Assembly: GCF_900141745.1 (NCBI RefSeq)
Contig: NZ_FSRM01000001.1
Coordinates: 186,001 to 250,000 of the forward strand
DNA from: Paraburkholderia phenazinium
GTDB taxonomy: Bacteria > Pseudomonadota > Gammaproteobacteria > Burkholderiales > Burkholderiaceae
Direction of reading: 5' to 3'
Length of the DNA: 64,000 bases
The position numbers and the translations under genes were made by a program. This document shows, one piece after another, positions 29,235 to 37,724 of the stretch. Each line of letters opens with the position of its first letter. Positions within the stretch are counted from its first letter, which is position 1. Below the pieces are notes generated by a model, which was given only the letters and a program-made list of their open reading frames with translations, did not search any database and had not been told where the DNA came from.

Positions 29235-30185
29235 TTACTTCGTATAACTCCCTATGTTGTCCTTCGTCACCACGGTGACCCCGGTATCGATGTCCTTGAT
29301 GTCCTTATCCTGCCCTTGCACCTGGGCCACCAGATGCTCCACCGCAAGCCGCCCCATCGTCACCGGACGCTGCACCATGATCCCCTGAATGTAGCCTTCC
29401 TTCAGCCCCTTCAAGGTATCCGGCAGATCGTCGAACGCGAACACCTGCAGCTTGCCCTTCATCGCGCCGAATTCCTTCGTGTTGAGCACCTTCGCTACCG
29501 CCGGGCCGCCCACCTGGCTCACGCCGAAGATGCCTTTGAGTTGCGGATGCGCCCGCAGCGTCGTCTCTGTCACCGATACGCCTTTGGCGAGATCGTCCTC
29601 CGTGCCCTGCGTTTCGACGATCTTGATGCCAGGATATTTGACGAGTTCTTTTTTGATACCGGCAATGCGCTGGTTCAGGTTCACCGCGCCGAGCTGCCCG
29701 GTAATGATCGCAACCTCGCCTTGGCCGTTCAGCGCCTTCGCCATGGAGTCCGCCATGGTTGCGCCAGCCGATTCGTTGTTGGTACCGATATACATCGAGC
29801 GGCCGCTGTTCGGCGAATCGGAGTCGTACGTCAGCACCTTGATGCCGCTCTGTTCGGCCCGCTTCATCACACCTTCGACCGACTTCGGCTCGTTGACCGA
29901 AATCGCAATGCCGTCGACGTGCTTCGAAATCAGATCCTCGATGATCTGCACCTGGGTCGAGCCCTGGGTGTTTTGCGGCACGACCCATTGATAGCCGACG
30001 CCCGCCTTCTCGGCGGCCGCTTTCGCGCCGTTGTTGCAATCGTCGAAGAACGGCACGGCCACCTTCGGGATCACCGCCACCGTGATGTCCTTTGGATCCT
30101 TCGCCTGCGCGGCGCCGTATCCCATCATCAGTACAACTGCGGCCAGGCTGCCTGCCAGCAGGCGGGGCATAGCATTCGTGTTCAT
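29235..30185 (-). CDS. Ribose-type ABC transporter substrate-binding protein
   Basis: A 316-residue periplasmic protein of the RbsB (periplasmic-binding-protein type 1) family. The signal peptide ends near GYGAAQA (about residue 28). The mature part begins KDPKDITVAVIPKVAVPFFDD and has VDGIAISVNEP and GTNNESAG, typical of sugar or polyol binding proteins. The gene lies between the permease and the ATPase. The order permease, binding protein, ATPase is less common than rbsDACB-like orders. Confidence 0.9.
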   Translation of the reverse strand: MNTNAMPRLLAGSLAAVVLMMGYGAAQAKDPKDITVAVIPKVAVPFFDDCNNGAKAAAEKAGVGYQWVVPQNTQGSTQVQIIEDLISKHVDGIAISVNEPKSVEGVMKRAEQSGIKVLTYDSDSPNSGRSMYIGTNNESAGATMADSMAKALNGQGEVAIITGQLGAVNLNQRIAGIKKELVKYPGIKIVETQGTEDDLAKGVSVTETTLRAHPQLKGIFGVSQVGGPAVAKVLNTKEFGAMKGKLQVFAFDDLPDTLKGLKEGYIQGIMVQRPVTMGRLAVEHLVAQVQGQDKDIKDIDTGVTVVTKDNIGSYTK

Positions 30186-30245
30186 GACGTTGTCTCCTTG
30201 TTTTCTTGTGTTAGCGAAGTGATGCTTGTGACGAAAATCTCCGGT

Positions 30246-31244
30246 CTAGCGGCCTTTGCGCCGCACACGCCAGATATCGATGCTGACCGCGATCAGGATC
30301 ACGCAGCCGGTGATGGCCTGCTGCGCGTAGGTATCGATGTTGAGCAGTACGACGCCATTGGTGATGATCCCGGCGAGCGCCGCGCCGATGATCGCGCCTT
30401 CGACGCTGCCCACGCCGCCCGAGAGACTCGCGCCGCCAATCGCGGCAGCCGCAATGACGTCGAGTTCAGCGCCGAAACCCGACGCCGGTTCCGCCGACAC
30501 GAAACGCGAAAAGCTGACGACGCCCGCAAGTGCGGCGATCAAACCCGACAACGCGTAGACCGTGAACTTGACGCGGTGGGTGCGCACGCCGCTCAGCCGC
30601 GCCGCGACTTCGTTGCCGCCCGTCGCATAGACGTGACGGCCAAAGCGCGTACGCCGCATCAGGATGGAGAAGCACACGGTCAGCAGAAGCATGATCACGA
30701 CGGGCACCGGCACGAAGCCGAAATAGCCCTGGCCGATGAACGTGAAGCTGTCGGGGACATCGGGCGTGAGCGGCACGCCTTTGGTGATGATGTACATCAG
30801 GCCGCGGCCGATGCTGAGCGTACCGAGCGTCGCGATAAACGGCGGCAACTGGATCCACGTGATCAGGACACCGTTGAACGCGCCGACAATCAATCCGGCG
30901 CACAAGCCCGCCAGCACCGCGGGCAGCGGTCCCCAACCGTGCTGGAAGGCGAGCGCGGTCATCAGCGACGACAGTCCCATCACCGAGCCGACCGACAGAT
31001 CGATGCCACCGGTGATGATCACGAGCATCATTCCGATCGACATGATGCCGACCAGCGAAAACGAGCGGAACACCCCCATCAGATTGTTCGTCGTCAGGAA
31101 GTACGGAGAGAAAATACTGATGACGATGCCGACCAGGATCAGCACCGACAGGATGTTGAGCTCGCGGATTTTCAGCCAGTTGCGCATCGTATCCAGCACG
31201 CCGGCGTGCGCCGGCTCCCCTGTCTTGGTCGAGATGGCTCTCAA
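30246..31244 (-). CDS. Ribose-type ABC transporter permease
   Basis: A 332-residue RbsC-like permease with about ten hydrophobic segments. Family motifs are ITGGIDLSVGSVMGLSSL and GGNEVAARLSGVRTHRVKFTVYALSGLIAALAG, followed by DVIAAAAIGGASLSGGVGSVEGAIIGA. It is the first gene of the minus-strand importer operon and is preceded by a TATGAT -10 box with a CRP-like site. Confidence 0.9.
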   Translation of the reverse strand: MRAISTKTGEPAHAGVLDTMRNWLKIRELNILSVLILVGIVISIFSPYFLTTNNLMGVFRSFSLVGIMSIGMMLVIITGGIDLSVGSVMGLSSLMTALAFQHGWGPLPAVLAGLCAGLIVGAFNGVLITWIQLPPFIATLGTLSIGRGLMYIITKGVPLTPDVPDSFTFIGQGYFGFVPVPVVIMLLLTVCFSILMRRTRFGRHVYATGGNEVAARLSGVRTHRVKFTVYALSGLIAALAGVVSFSRFVSAEPASGFGAELDVIAAAAIGGASLSGGVGSVEGAIIGAALAGIITNGVVLLNIDTYAQQAITGCVILIAVSIDIWRVRRKGR

Positions 31245-31350
31245 AGGGCGTCTCCATGCAGATCATTGCGGCCCGGCGGTTTTTACCCCGCGGCGTTTCG
31301 AGCACGACTACGCCTTGCTGCCAACGCGCCGCACCTTGGGACTGGCACCG

Positions 31351-31394
31351 ATCATAGGATCAGAGCGCCACAGGAAACTGTGACGTACGTCATA
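31351..31394 (-). promoter_or_regulatory. Leftward promoter with CRP-like site for the ABC importer operon
   Basis: On the minus strand: TATGACGTACGTCACA (complement of 31379-31394), 22 nt, then TATGAT (complement of 31351-31356). There is no good -35 hexamer. If transcription starts 7 nt after the -10 box, the site is centred near -42.5, the position used by class II CRP activators. The half-sites are TATGA and TCACA with a 6-bp spacer. Confidence 0.6.
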
Positions 31395-31441
31395 CATACG
31401 TATTGGGGTTCTCCCGAGGTGACTGGATGCGGCCCCGTGAC

Positions 31442-31485
31442 TATGACGTTCGTCACAGAAACGCATGGCAGGAAACGTCTATGAT
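31442..31485 (+). promoter_or_regulatory. Rightward promoter with CRP-like site for the epimerase gene
   Basis: TATGACGTTCGTCACA (31442-31457), 22 nt, then TATGAT (31480-31485). It is the mirror image of the leftward arrangement, with the same 22-nt spacing and one base different in the 16-bp site. The two sites are 63 bp apart centre to centre, six helical turns. The start codon is 45 nt after the -10 box. Confidence 0.6.
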
Positions 31486-31530
31486 GTTTTAACCCCCTGA
31501 TTCACCTGAACCTGACAAGGAGCAAGGCAG

Positions 31531-32427
31531 ATGACGAAGCGAGTGATTGTCACCGGCGGTAGCGGACTGGCCGGCAAGTGGGTGGTCGAAGACCTGGTCG
31601 CGCACGGTTATGAAGTGCTGAACCTCGACCGCGTGCCGATGGCAAAGCAAACCGCCCGCACCCTCATTACAGACCTGACCGACGCGGGCCAGGTGTTCAA
31701 CGCGCTTGCCTCGAGCACGACCTCGAAGGAGTTCGACGACGACATCGAGCCGAAGCCGATCGACGCGATCGTGCACTTTGCGGCCATTCCGCGGATTCTC
31801 GTCACGACCGACAACGAGGTGTTCCGTATCAACGTGATGGCGACGTACAACGTGCTCGACGCGGCCTCGAAGTACGGCATCAAGAAGGTGATTCTCGCGT
31901 CGAGCGAAACGACCTATGGGGTGGTGTTCGCGCATCGTCACCGCGACCCGGCCTATTTCCCGCTGGATGAAGAGTATCCAGTCGATCCGATGGACAGCTA
32001 CGCGACGTCGAAGGTCATCAACGAAGTGACCGGCAAGGCGTTTCATGCGCGCACCGGCGCGGACATTTACTGCTTCCGGATCGGCAATGTGCTCGATCCG
32101 GCCGACTATGCGAAATTCCCGACCTGGCTGAAGGATCCGATCCTCCGCAAGCGCATTGCGTGGAGCTATATCGACGGCCGCGATCTGGCTACGGCCTGCC
32201 GCCTCGGCATCGAGAAGGATGGTCTGGGCTTCGAGGTGATGAACGTCGCCGCGGATGATGTGTCTTCAGATCTGCCGACTGCGGAACTGCTCAAACGCTT
32301 CTATCCGGACGTGCCGGTGAAAAAGCAGCTCGGCGAGTTCGAAACGCTGTTGAGCAATGAAAAGCTGAAGCGCCTGCTTGGGTGGAAGCAGCAGTATCGC
32401 TGGAGGGAACAGCCGGGCGCCAAATAG
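31531..32427 (+). CDS. NAD(P)-dependent epimerase/dehydratase (extended SDR)
   Basis: A 298-residue extended short-chain dehydrogenase. The dinucleotide motif is VTGGSGLAGKWVVEDL; the catalytic YxxxK is MDSYATSKVINEV, and the upstream Ser is in ILASSETTYG. Family members act on nucleotide sugars or oxidise sugar acids and lactols. Divergence from a sugar importer and a shared promoter region suggest catabolism of the imported sugar rather than cell-wall synthesis. The start has AAGGAGCAAGGCAG upstream. Confidence 0.82.
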   Translation: MTKRVIVTGGSGLAGKWVVEDLVAHGYEVLNLDRVPMAKQTARTLITDLTDAGQVFNALASSTTSKEFDDDIEPKPIDAIVHFAAIPRILVTTDNEVFRINVMATYNVLDAASKYGIKKVILASSETTYGVVFAHRHRDPAYFPLDEEYPVDPMDSYATSKVINEVTGKAFHARTGADIYCFRIGNVLDPADYAKFPTWLKDPILRKRIAWSYIDGRDLATACRLGIEKDGLGFEVMNVAADDVSSDLPTAELLKRFYPDVPVKKQLGEFETLLSNEKLKRLLGWKQQYRWREQPGAK

Positions 32428-32794
32428 CCTGACTCAGGTCCACGCACGACTGGCCACGGGGATCGCGCCCGCGGCCAGTCATCCGCCATACCTGCGCGTC
32501 CACGCGTGCACATTCCCCCCTCAGTGCGCCGTCACCGCACGCTCCGCGTCACGCAAACCTCGCCCTCTTATCCGGCGGATTCCGCCAGGACACGCCCTGC
32601 ACGCCCGCGCCCCCCGCCCCGAAGTACAATGACACCTCTCCCGCCGTGCGCGCTCTCATGCCGAAAGCTTCGATCGTAAGGATCGACCGACGCTCACGCC
32701 GCACTGGCCGGAAACCAGCGGCACCGAATTCCCATCCACCCACGACCGCCCGCCCTCTGTGCGGCCGGCGGCGTCAACGCCTACTGCAAGCAAA
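32428..32794 (+). other. Spacer between epimerase and ettA
   Basis: This 367-bp stretch carries no supported ORF. A hairpin at 32448-32480 (GACTGGCC/GGCCAGTC plus CGGG/CCCG across one mismatch, 7-nt loop) probably marks the end of the epimerase transcript, though no T-run follows. A TACAAT box (32625-32630) could be the -10 of the ettA promoter, leaving a leader of about 155 nt. Confidence 0.4.
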
Positions 32795-34459
32795 ATGGCC
32801 CAATACGTCTTCACCATGAACCGGGTCGGCAAGATCGTGCCGCCCAAGCGTCAAATCCTGAAAGACATCTCCCTGTCATTCTTCCCCGGCGCGAAAATCG
32901 GTCTGCTCGGCCTGAACGGCTCGGGCAAGTCGACGCTGATCCGCATCATGGCGGGCGTCGACAAGGACATCGAAGGCGAAGCCACGCCGATGCCCAACCT
33001 GAACATCGGCTACCTGCCGCAGGAACCGCAACTCGATCCGCAAAAGACGGTGCGTGAAGCGGTCGAAGAAGGCCTTGGCGAAGTGTTCGGCGCGCAGAAG
33101 AAGCTCGACGAGATCTACGCCGCATACGCCGAGCCGGACGCGGATTTCGACGCGCTCGCCGCCGAGCAGGCCAAGTACGAAGCGATCCTCGCCACCGCGG
33201 ATGGCAGCGCCGAGCAGCAGATCGAAATCGCCGCGGATGCACTGCGTCTGCCGGCATGGGACGCGAAAATCGAACATCTGTCGGGCGGTGAAAAGCGCCG
33301 CGTCGCGCTGTGCAAGCTGCTGCTCGAAAAACCGGACATGCTGCTGCTCGACGAACCGACCAACCACCTGGACGCCGAATCGGTCGACTGGCTCGAGCAG
33401 TTCCTGACACGCTTCCCGGGGACAGTGGTCGCCGTGACCCACGATCGCTACTTCCTCGACAACGCCGCCGAGTGGATTCTCGAACTCGACCGCGGCCACG
33501 GCATTCCTTGGAAGGGCAATTACAGCAGTTGGCTCGATCAGAAGGAAGAGCGCCTGAAGCAGGAAGAAGCGTCGGAATCGGCACGCCAGAAGGCAATCAA
33601 GAAGGAACTGGAGTGGGTGCGCCAGAACCCGAAGGGCCGTCAGGCGAAGTCGAAGGCACGTATCGCCCGCTTCGAGGAACTGAACAGCCAGGACTACCAG
33701 AAGCGCAACGAAACCTCGGAAATCTTCATCCCGGTCGGCGACCGTCTCGGCAATGAAGTGATCGAGTTCAAGAATGTGTCGAAGGCCTACGGCGATCGTC
33801 TGCTGCTCGACAACGTCAGCTTCAAGATTCCGGCGGGGGCGATCGTCGGCATCATCGGGCCGAACGGCGCCGGCAAGTCGACGCTGTTCCGCATGCTGAC
33901 GGGCAAGGAACAGCCGGATTCGGGCGAGATCGTGCAAGGGCCGACGGTCAAGCTTGCCTACGTGGATCAAAGCCGCGATGCGCTCGACGGTTCGAAGACG
34001 GTGTTCGCAGAGATTTCCGGCGGCGCCGACGTGCTGACGGTCGGCAAGTATGAAACGCCGTCGCGGGCCTACATTGGCCGCTTCAACTTCAAGGGCGGCG
34101 ACCAGCAGAAGATCGTCTCCAACCTTTCGGGCGGTGAGCGCGGCCGTCTGCATCTGGCCAAGACGCTGATCGCGGGCGGCAACGTCCTGCTGCTGGATGA
34201 ACCGTCGAACGACCTCGATGTCGAAACGCTGCGCGCTCTCGAAGACGCCCTGCTCGAATTCGCCGGCTCCGTGATGGTGATCTCGCACGATCGCTGGTTC
34301 CTCGACCGCATCGCGACGCATATCCTGGCATTCGAAGGCGATTCGCAGGTGACGTTCTTCGACGGCAACTACCAGGAATACGAAGCGGACAAGCGCAACC
34401 GTCTGGGTGAGGAAGCCGCCCGGCCGAAGCGTCTGCGCTATAAGCCGATCGCGCGTTAA
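32795..34459 (+). CDS. ettA: Energy-dependent translational throttle protein EttA (ABC-F)
   Basis: A 554-residue ABC-F ATPase, close to the 555 residues of E. coli EttA. Two ATPase domains carry Walker A GLNGSGKSTLIRIM and GPNGAGKSTLFRML, with signatures LSGGEKRRVALCKLL and LSGGERGRLHLAKTL. The interdomain linker contains the charged PtIM-type segment (KEERLKQEEASESARQKAIK). EttA binds the ribosomal E site and couples elongation to energy state. I chose ATG 32795 (MAQYVFTMNRVGK), the family start. Confidence 0.93.
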   Translation: MAQYVFTMNRVGKIVPPKRQILKDISLSFFPGAKIGLLGLNGSGKSTLIRIMAGVDKDIEGEATPMPNLNIGYLPQEPQLDPQKTVREAVEEGLGEVFGAQKKLDEIYAAYAEPDADFDALAAEQAKYEAILATADGSAEQQIEIAADALRLPAWDAKIEHLSGGEKRRVALCKLLLEKPDMLLLDEPTNHLDAESVDWLEQFLTRFPGTVVAVTHDRYFLDNAAEWILELDRGHGIPWKGNYSSWLDQKEERLKQEEASESARQKAIKKELEWVRQNPKGRQAKSKARIARFEELNSQDYQKRNETSEIFIPVGDRLGNEVIEFKNVSKAYGDRLLLDNVSFKIPAGAIVGIIGPNGAGKSTLFRMLTGKEQPDSGEIVQGPTVKLAYVDQSRDALDGSKTVFAEISGGADVLTVGKYETPSRAYIGRFNFKGGDQQKIVSNLSGGERGRLHLAKTLIAGGNVLLLDEPSNDLDVETLRALEDALLEFAGSVMVISHDRWFLDRIATHILAFEGDSQVTFFDGNYQEYEADKRNRLGEEAARPKRLRYKPIAR

Positions 34460-34478
34460 GACGTTCGCCGCATACGTC

Positions 34479-34527
34479 CCGGTTATCGGCCAGGCCGTGC
34501 ATTGCACGGTTTGTGCCCGGTAACCGG
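34479..34527 (+). repeat. Compound hairpin after ettA
   Basis: An outer stem pairs 34479-34489 with 34517-34527 (11 bp, one T-G pair). A nested inner stem pairs CCGTGC (34495-34500) with GCACGG (34504-34509) around a 3-nt loop. No T-run follows. It starts 19 nt beyond the ettA stop and may be a 3'-end stabiliser or a REP-like element. Confidence 0.5.
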
Positions 34528-34600
34528 CGGGCGGCGCGGCATGAGGTTTGCTCACCTTTAAACGGCCAGCCGCGCGTCGCGCGACCACGAGGAGGCAAGC

Positions 34601-35722
34601 ATGGCGATGTCGACTGCAAGACGTGTGGCCATTGCCGTCGCCGGTATCGTTCTGGTGCTGCTCGTTATCGCCCTGGGCGGTTTTTATTTCGCGCAATACG
34701 AAGTCAAACAGCGGATCATCTCCGTGCTCGGACCGCTCGGCAGCGCGGATAGCATCGATGTGGGTCTGACCTCCGTACGCCTGACCAACGTCCGCCTCAA
34801 GGGGCCGCCAGGCTGGCCCGCGCCCGACTCGCTGCGGGCCGACCAGATCACGATCGTTCCCGACGTCCGTGAACTGCTCCAGAAGCGGGTACATATCCGC
34901 TCGGCGGTCGTGACCGGCTTCGACCTTTCGGTTGTGCGCAAAGCAGATGGCACGTTGCAACTGTTACCCAATCTCAAGGAATCGATGAGCCGGCCGGATA
35001 CCGGCGCGAGCGTCGGCGACGTGTCCGTACAGCAGGAGAAACTCATCGATCACATCGCCTTCCAGCAAGGCACATTCGAGTTCTACGATTTGACCGTCAG
35101 CAAGCCGGCCTATAAGGTGGCCGTCACCAACGCGAGCGCCACCGTCGATCACCTGCATCTGCCCGCGCTTACGGAGCCGACGAACGTCGCGGTGAATGGA
35201 TCGATCGTCGGTCCGGCGCACACCGGCACGGTCTCGTTCGGCGGCTGGATCAAGATCGCCAGCAAGGATTCGCAGACCACCAGCACGCTGCGCGGCGTCG
35301 ATGTGGCCATGCTCGATCCGTATCTGCTCAAGAAGGCCGGCGCCAAGACCCAGATTGCCGGGGGCACGGTCGACCTGACGGTGGAGTCCACGGTCGCGAG
35401 CTATCATCTGCATGCGCCGGGCACGATCACCCTGCACCACCTGCAACTGGCCGACAACGGCAACCCGCTCGACACCTTCCTGTCGATTCCCACCAAGGCC
35501 GCGGTCGCGGCGTTGAAGACGCGCAACGGTGACATCACCGTGCATTTCGTGCTGGACGGCAACTTGCGCGATCCGAAATTCTCGGTGAACGAAAATCTGC
35601 TGACCAAGCTGGGTACTGGCTTCGCACAGGCGATGGGCGTCAGCGTCGAAGGGGTGGCGAAAGGTGCAGGCGACACCGTCAAAGGTTTGGGCAACGCATT
35701 GAAGAACCTGCTTGGGCAGTAA
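34601..35722 (+). CDS. AsmA-like membrane-anchored protein
   Basis: A 373-residue protein with one N-terminal membrane helix (VAIAVAGIVLVLLVIALGGFYF) and a long periplasmic part. The repetitive beta pattern (for example SVRLTNVRLKGPPGWPAPDSLRADQITIVPDV) resembles AsmA or DUF748 proteins, which form hydrophobic grooves for phospholipid transport between membranes. This assignment is by general resemblance only. GGAGG lies upstream of ATG 34601. The C-terminus (KGLGNALKNLLGQ) is amphipathic. Confidence 0.6.
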   Translation: MAMSTARRVAIAVAGIVLVLLVIALGGFYFAQYEVKQRIISVLGPLGSADSIDVGLTSVRLTNVRLKGPPGWPAPDSLRADQITIVPDVRELLQKRVHIRSAVVTGFDLSVVRKADGTLQLLPNLKESMSRPDTGASVGDVSVQQEKLIDHIAFQQGTFEFYDLTVSKPAYKVAVTNASATVDHLHLPALTEPTNVAVNGSIVGPAHTGTVSFGGWIKIASKDSQTTSTLRGVDVAMLDPYLLKKAGAKTQIAGGTVDLTVESTVASYHLHAPGTITLHHLQLADNGNPLDTFLSIPTKAAVAALKTRNGDITVHFVLDGNLRDPKFSVNENLLTKLGTGFAQAMGVSVEGVAKGAGDTVKGLGNALKNLLGQ

Positions 35723-35760
35723 GCCGTAAAGTCCATAGACTCGACAATCAAGGAGACGCC

Positions 35761-36288
35761 ATGCCAGCACCCACCGCTGCCGCCGACGCGATGACGCCGT
35801 ATCAGCTCCCCAACCCGCCCGAGGCGCTGCGCGAGATCGTGGTCGAATCGGCTATACCTCAAGACGAGCGCCTGTGGGTACCGCAAGCCGATAACGTGTG
35901 GTTCCGGCCGCTGTGCCTGAACGTCTCCACCGGCTACTGGATGAATCTGCTGCGCGTGCGCAAGTCGGGGGTGTTGAGCCGTCACCGTCATCCGGCCGCC
36001 GTGCACGGATTTGTGCTCAAAGGCAAATGGCGCTATCTCGAACACGACTGGATCGCCACCGAAGGCAGCTACGTCTTCGAGCCGCCGGGCGAAACCCATA
36101 CGCTGTATGTCCCCGAAGACGTCGAGGAAATGATCACCTACTTCCAGGTGAACGGCGTGATGTACTACTGCGACCCGTACGGCAATTTCACCGGGTACGA
36201 AGACGTTTTCACCAAGCTGGAGATGTGCCGCGCACACTTCGAGAAAGTCGGGCTCGGCGCGAGTTATGTGGACCAGTTCGTGAGGTAG
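35761..36288 (+). CDS. Cupin protein, 2,4'-dihydroxyacetophenone dioxygenase family
   Basis: A 175-residue single-domain cupin. The first metal motif is LSRHRHPAAVHGFVLKG (His residues) and the second is EPPGETHTLYVPEDVEEM. The overall sequence resembles 2,4'-dihydroxyacetophenone dioxygenase-like proteins, which cleave a C-C bond next to the aromatic ring with iron. The actual substrate cannot be told. It is preceded by AAGGAGACGCC. It appears to start a three-gene cassette with an MFS transporter and an SDR. Confidence 0.72.
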   Translation: MPAPTAAADAMTPYQLPNPPEALREIVVESAIPQDERLWVPQADNVWFRPLCLNVSTGYWMNLLRVRKSGVLSRHRHPAAVHGFVLKGKWRYLEHDWIATEGSYVFEPPGETHTLYVPEDVEEMITYFQVNGVMYYCDPYGNFTGYEDVFTKLEMCRAHFEKVGLGASYVDQFVR

Positions 36289-36379
36289 CGCAGGCCTTCA
36301 GGGCCTCAGGCAGTTGCAGCATTCCGTCCATAGACGCTCAAGGTCATTTCAAAAAAGAGCATAGGAGGAGACACAAACC

Positions 36380-37681
36380 ATGCAGGCAAAAACACCGCGC
36401 TTACGGCGCATCCAATGGGTCGCAGTGACGTTTCTGACGCTCGCGGGCCTCGTCAATTATCTCGACCGCAGCACGCTGTCGATCGCCAATCACTCGGTGA
36501 GCGGCGAACTGGGGCTCTCCGCCTCGCAGATGGGTCTGCTGCTGTCCGCATTCTCGTTCTCGTACGCGTTCGCGCAATTGCCGATGGGCGCGCTGCTCGA
36601 TCGCTTCGGCGCGCGGCTGATGCTGGGCGTCGGCATGTTCGTCTGGTCGGTGGCGCAGTTCTTCGGCGGCCTTGTGCAGACCTTGCAGCAGTTCCTGATT
36701 GCGCGGATCTGCCTCGGCATTGGCGAAGCGCCGCAGTTTCCCGCGGGCGCGAAAGTCGTCAGCGAATGGTACGCGCTACGCGAGCGCGGTCGACCCACCG
36801 GTATTTTTACCACCTCATCGACGATCGGCCCGGGCCTCGCACCGCCCATTCTCACCGGCCTGCTGCTCGCGTTCGGCTGGCGCTGGATGTTCGTCGTGAT
36901 GGGCGTGATGGGCATTGTGGTGTCGATCAGCTGGTACATCGTGTATCGCAATCGCGGCGAAATCACGCTCAATGCGGACGAGGTCACGCACCTGACCGAG
37001 GAGGAGCCGCAGATGCGCGCCGAGCGCCGCATGACGGGGGCCGAATGGCGCGGGCTGTTTGCGTCGCGCACCACATGGGGCATGATCTTCGGCTTCATGG
37101 GCGTGATCTACATGGTGTGGCTGTATCTGACCTGGCTGCCTGCGTATCTCGAACACGAACGGCATCTGTCGATTGCGAAGACTGGCTGGATCGTGTCGAT
37201 TCCGTATCTGTTCGGCACGCTTGGCATGCTGTCGAGCGGGTTCGTCGCCGATGGACTGATGGCGCATGGCGTCGCGCCGATCCGCAGCCGCAAGTGGCCA
37301 ATCTGCACCGGGCTGATTTTCGCGGCCGTGTTCACGGTGCCGGCGGCCTATACGCCAAATACCACGCTTGCCATCGTCTATCTGTGTCTCGCGATGTACT
37401 TCATCAACATGGCGAGCGGCGGCGCCTGGGCGCTCGTCAGCGTGGCCGCGCCGCGGCACCTGGTGGCGTCGCTCGGCAGCATCCAGAACTTCGGCGGTTA
37501 TTTCGGCGGGTCGTTTGCGCCGTTCATTACGGGCGTGGTGGTCGATCAGACCCATTCGTTCGTCGATGCGTTTCTGATCAGCGCGGGTGTGTCGTTCGCG
37601 GCTGCGCTCGTCTACATGTTCGTGGTGCGCGCGCCAATTGCCGAGCGCGCCGATACCGCGGCGGCGGCTACGCTCGCATGA
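36380..37681 (+). CDS. MFS transporter, anion:cation symporter type
   Basis: A 433-residue protein with twelve predicted helices. The N-terminal motif LVNYLDRSTLSIANHSV is typical of the ACS family (organic acids such as galactonate, glucarate, phthalate). MGALLDRFGARLMLGVG is the loop 2-3 motif. A strong AGGAGGAGAC lies upstream. It sits between the cupin and the SDR genes, suggesting uptake of an aromatic or sugar acid. Confidence 0.85.
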   Translation: MQAKTPRLRRIQWVAVTFLTLAGLVNYLDRSTLSIANHSVSGELGLSASQMGLLLSAFSFSYAFAQLPMGALLDRFGARLMLGVGMFVWSVAQFFGGLVQTLQQFLIARICLGIGEAPQFPAGAKVVSEWYALRERGRPTGIFTTSSTIGPGLAPPILTGLLLAFGWRWMFVVMGVMGIVVSISWYIVYRNRGEITLNADEVTHLTEEEPQMRAERRMTGAEWRGLFASRTTWGMIFGFMGVIYMVWLYLTWLPAYLEHERHLSIAKTGWIVSIPYLFGTLGMLSSGFVADGLMAHGVAPIRSRKWPICTGLIFAAVFTVPAAYTPNTTLAIVYLCLAMYFINMASGGAWALVSVAAPRHLVASLGSIQNFGGYFGGSFAPFITGVVVDQTHSFVDAFLISAGVSFAAALVYMFVVRAPIAERADTAAAATLA

Positions 37682-37724
37682 GCGCGTCTCCTGAAACCTT
37701 CCCCCACTCGGAGAAGCATCGGCC

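Noticed and set aside
32876..34960. A 694-codon minus-strand frame opposite ettA and the AsmA-like gene
   Set aside because: Its composition is that of an antisense shadow and both plus-strand genes are well supported by motifs or structure.
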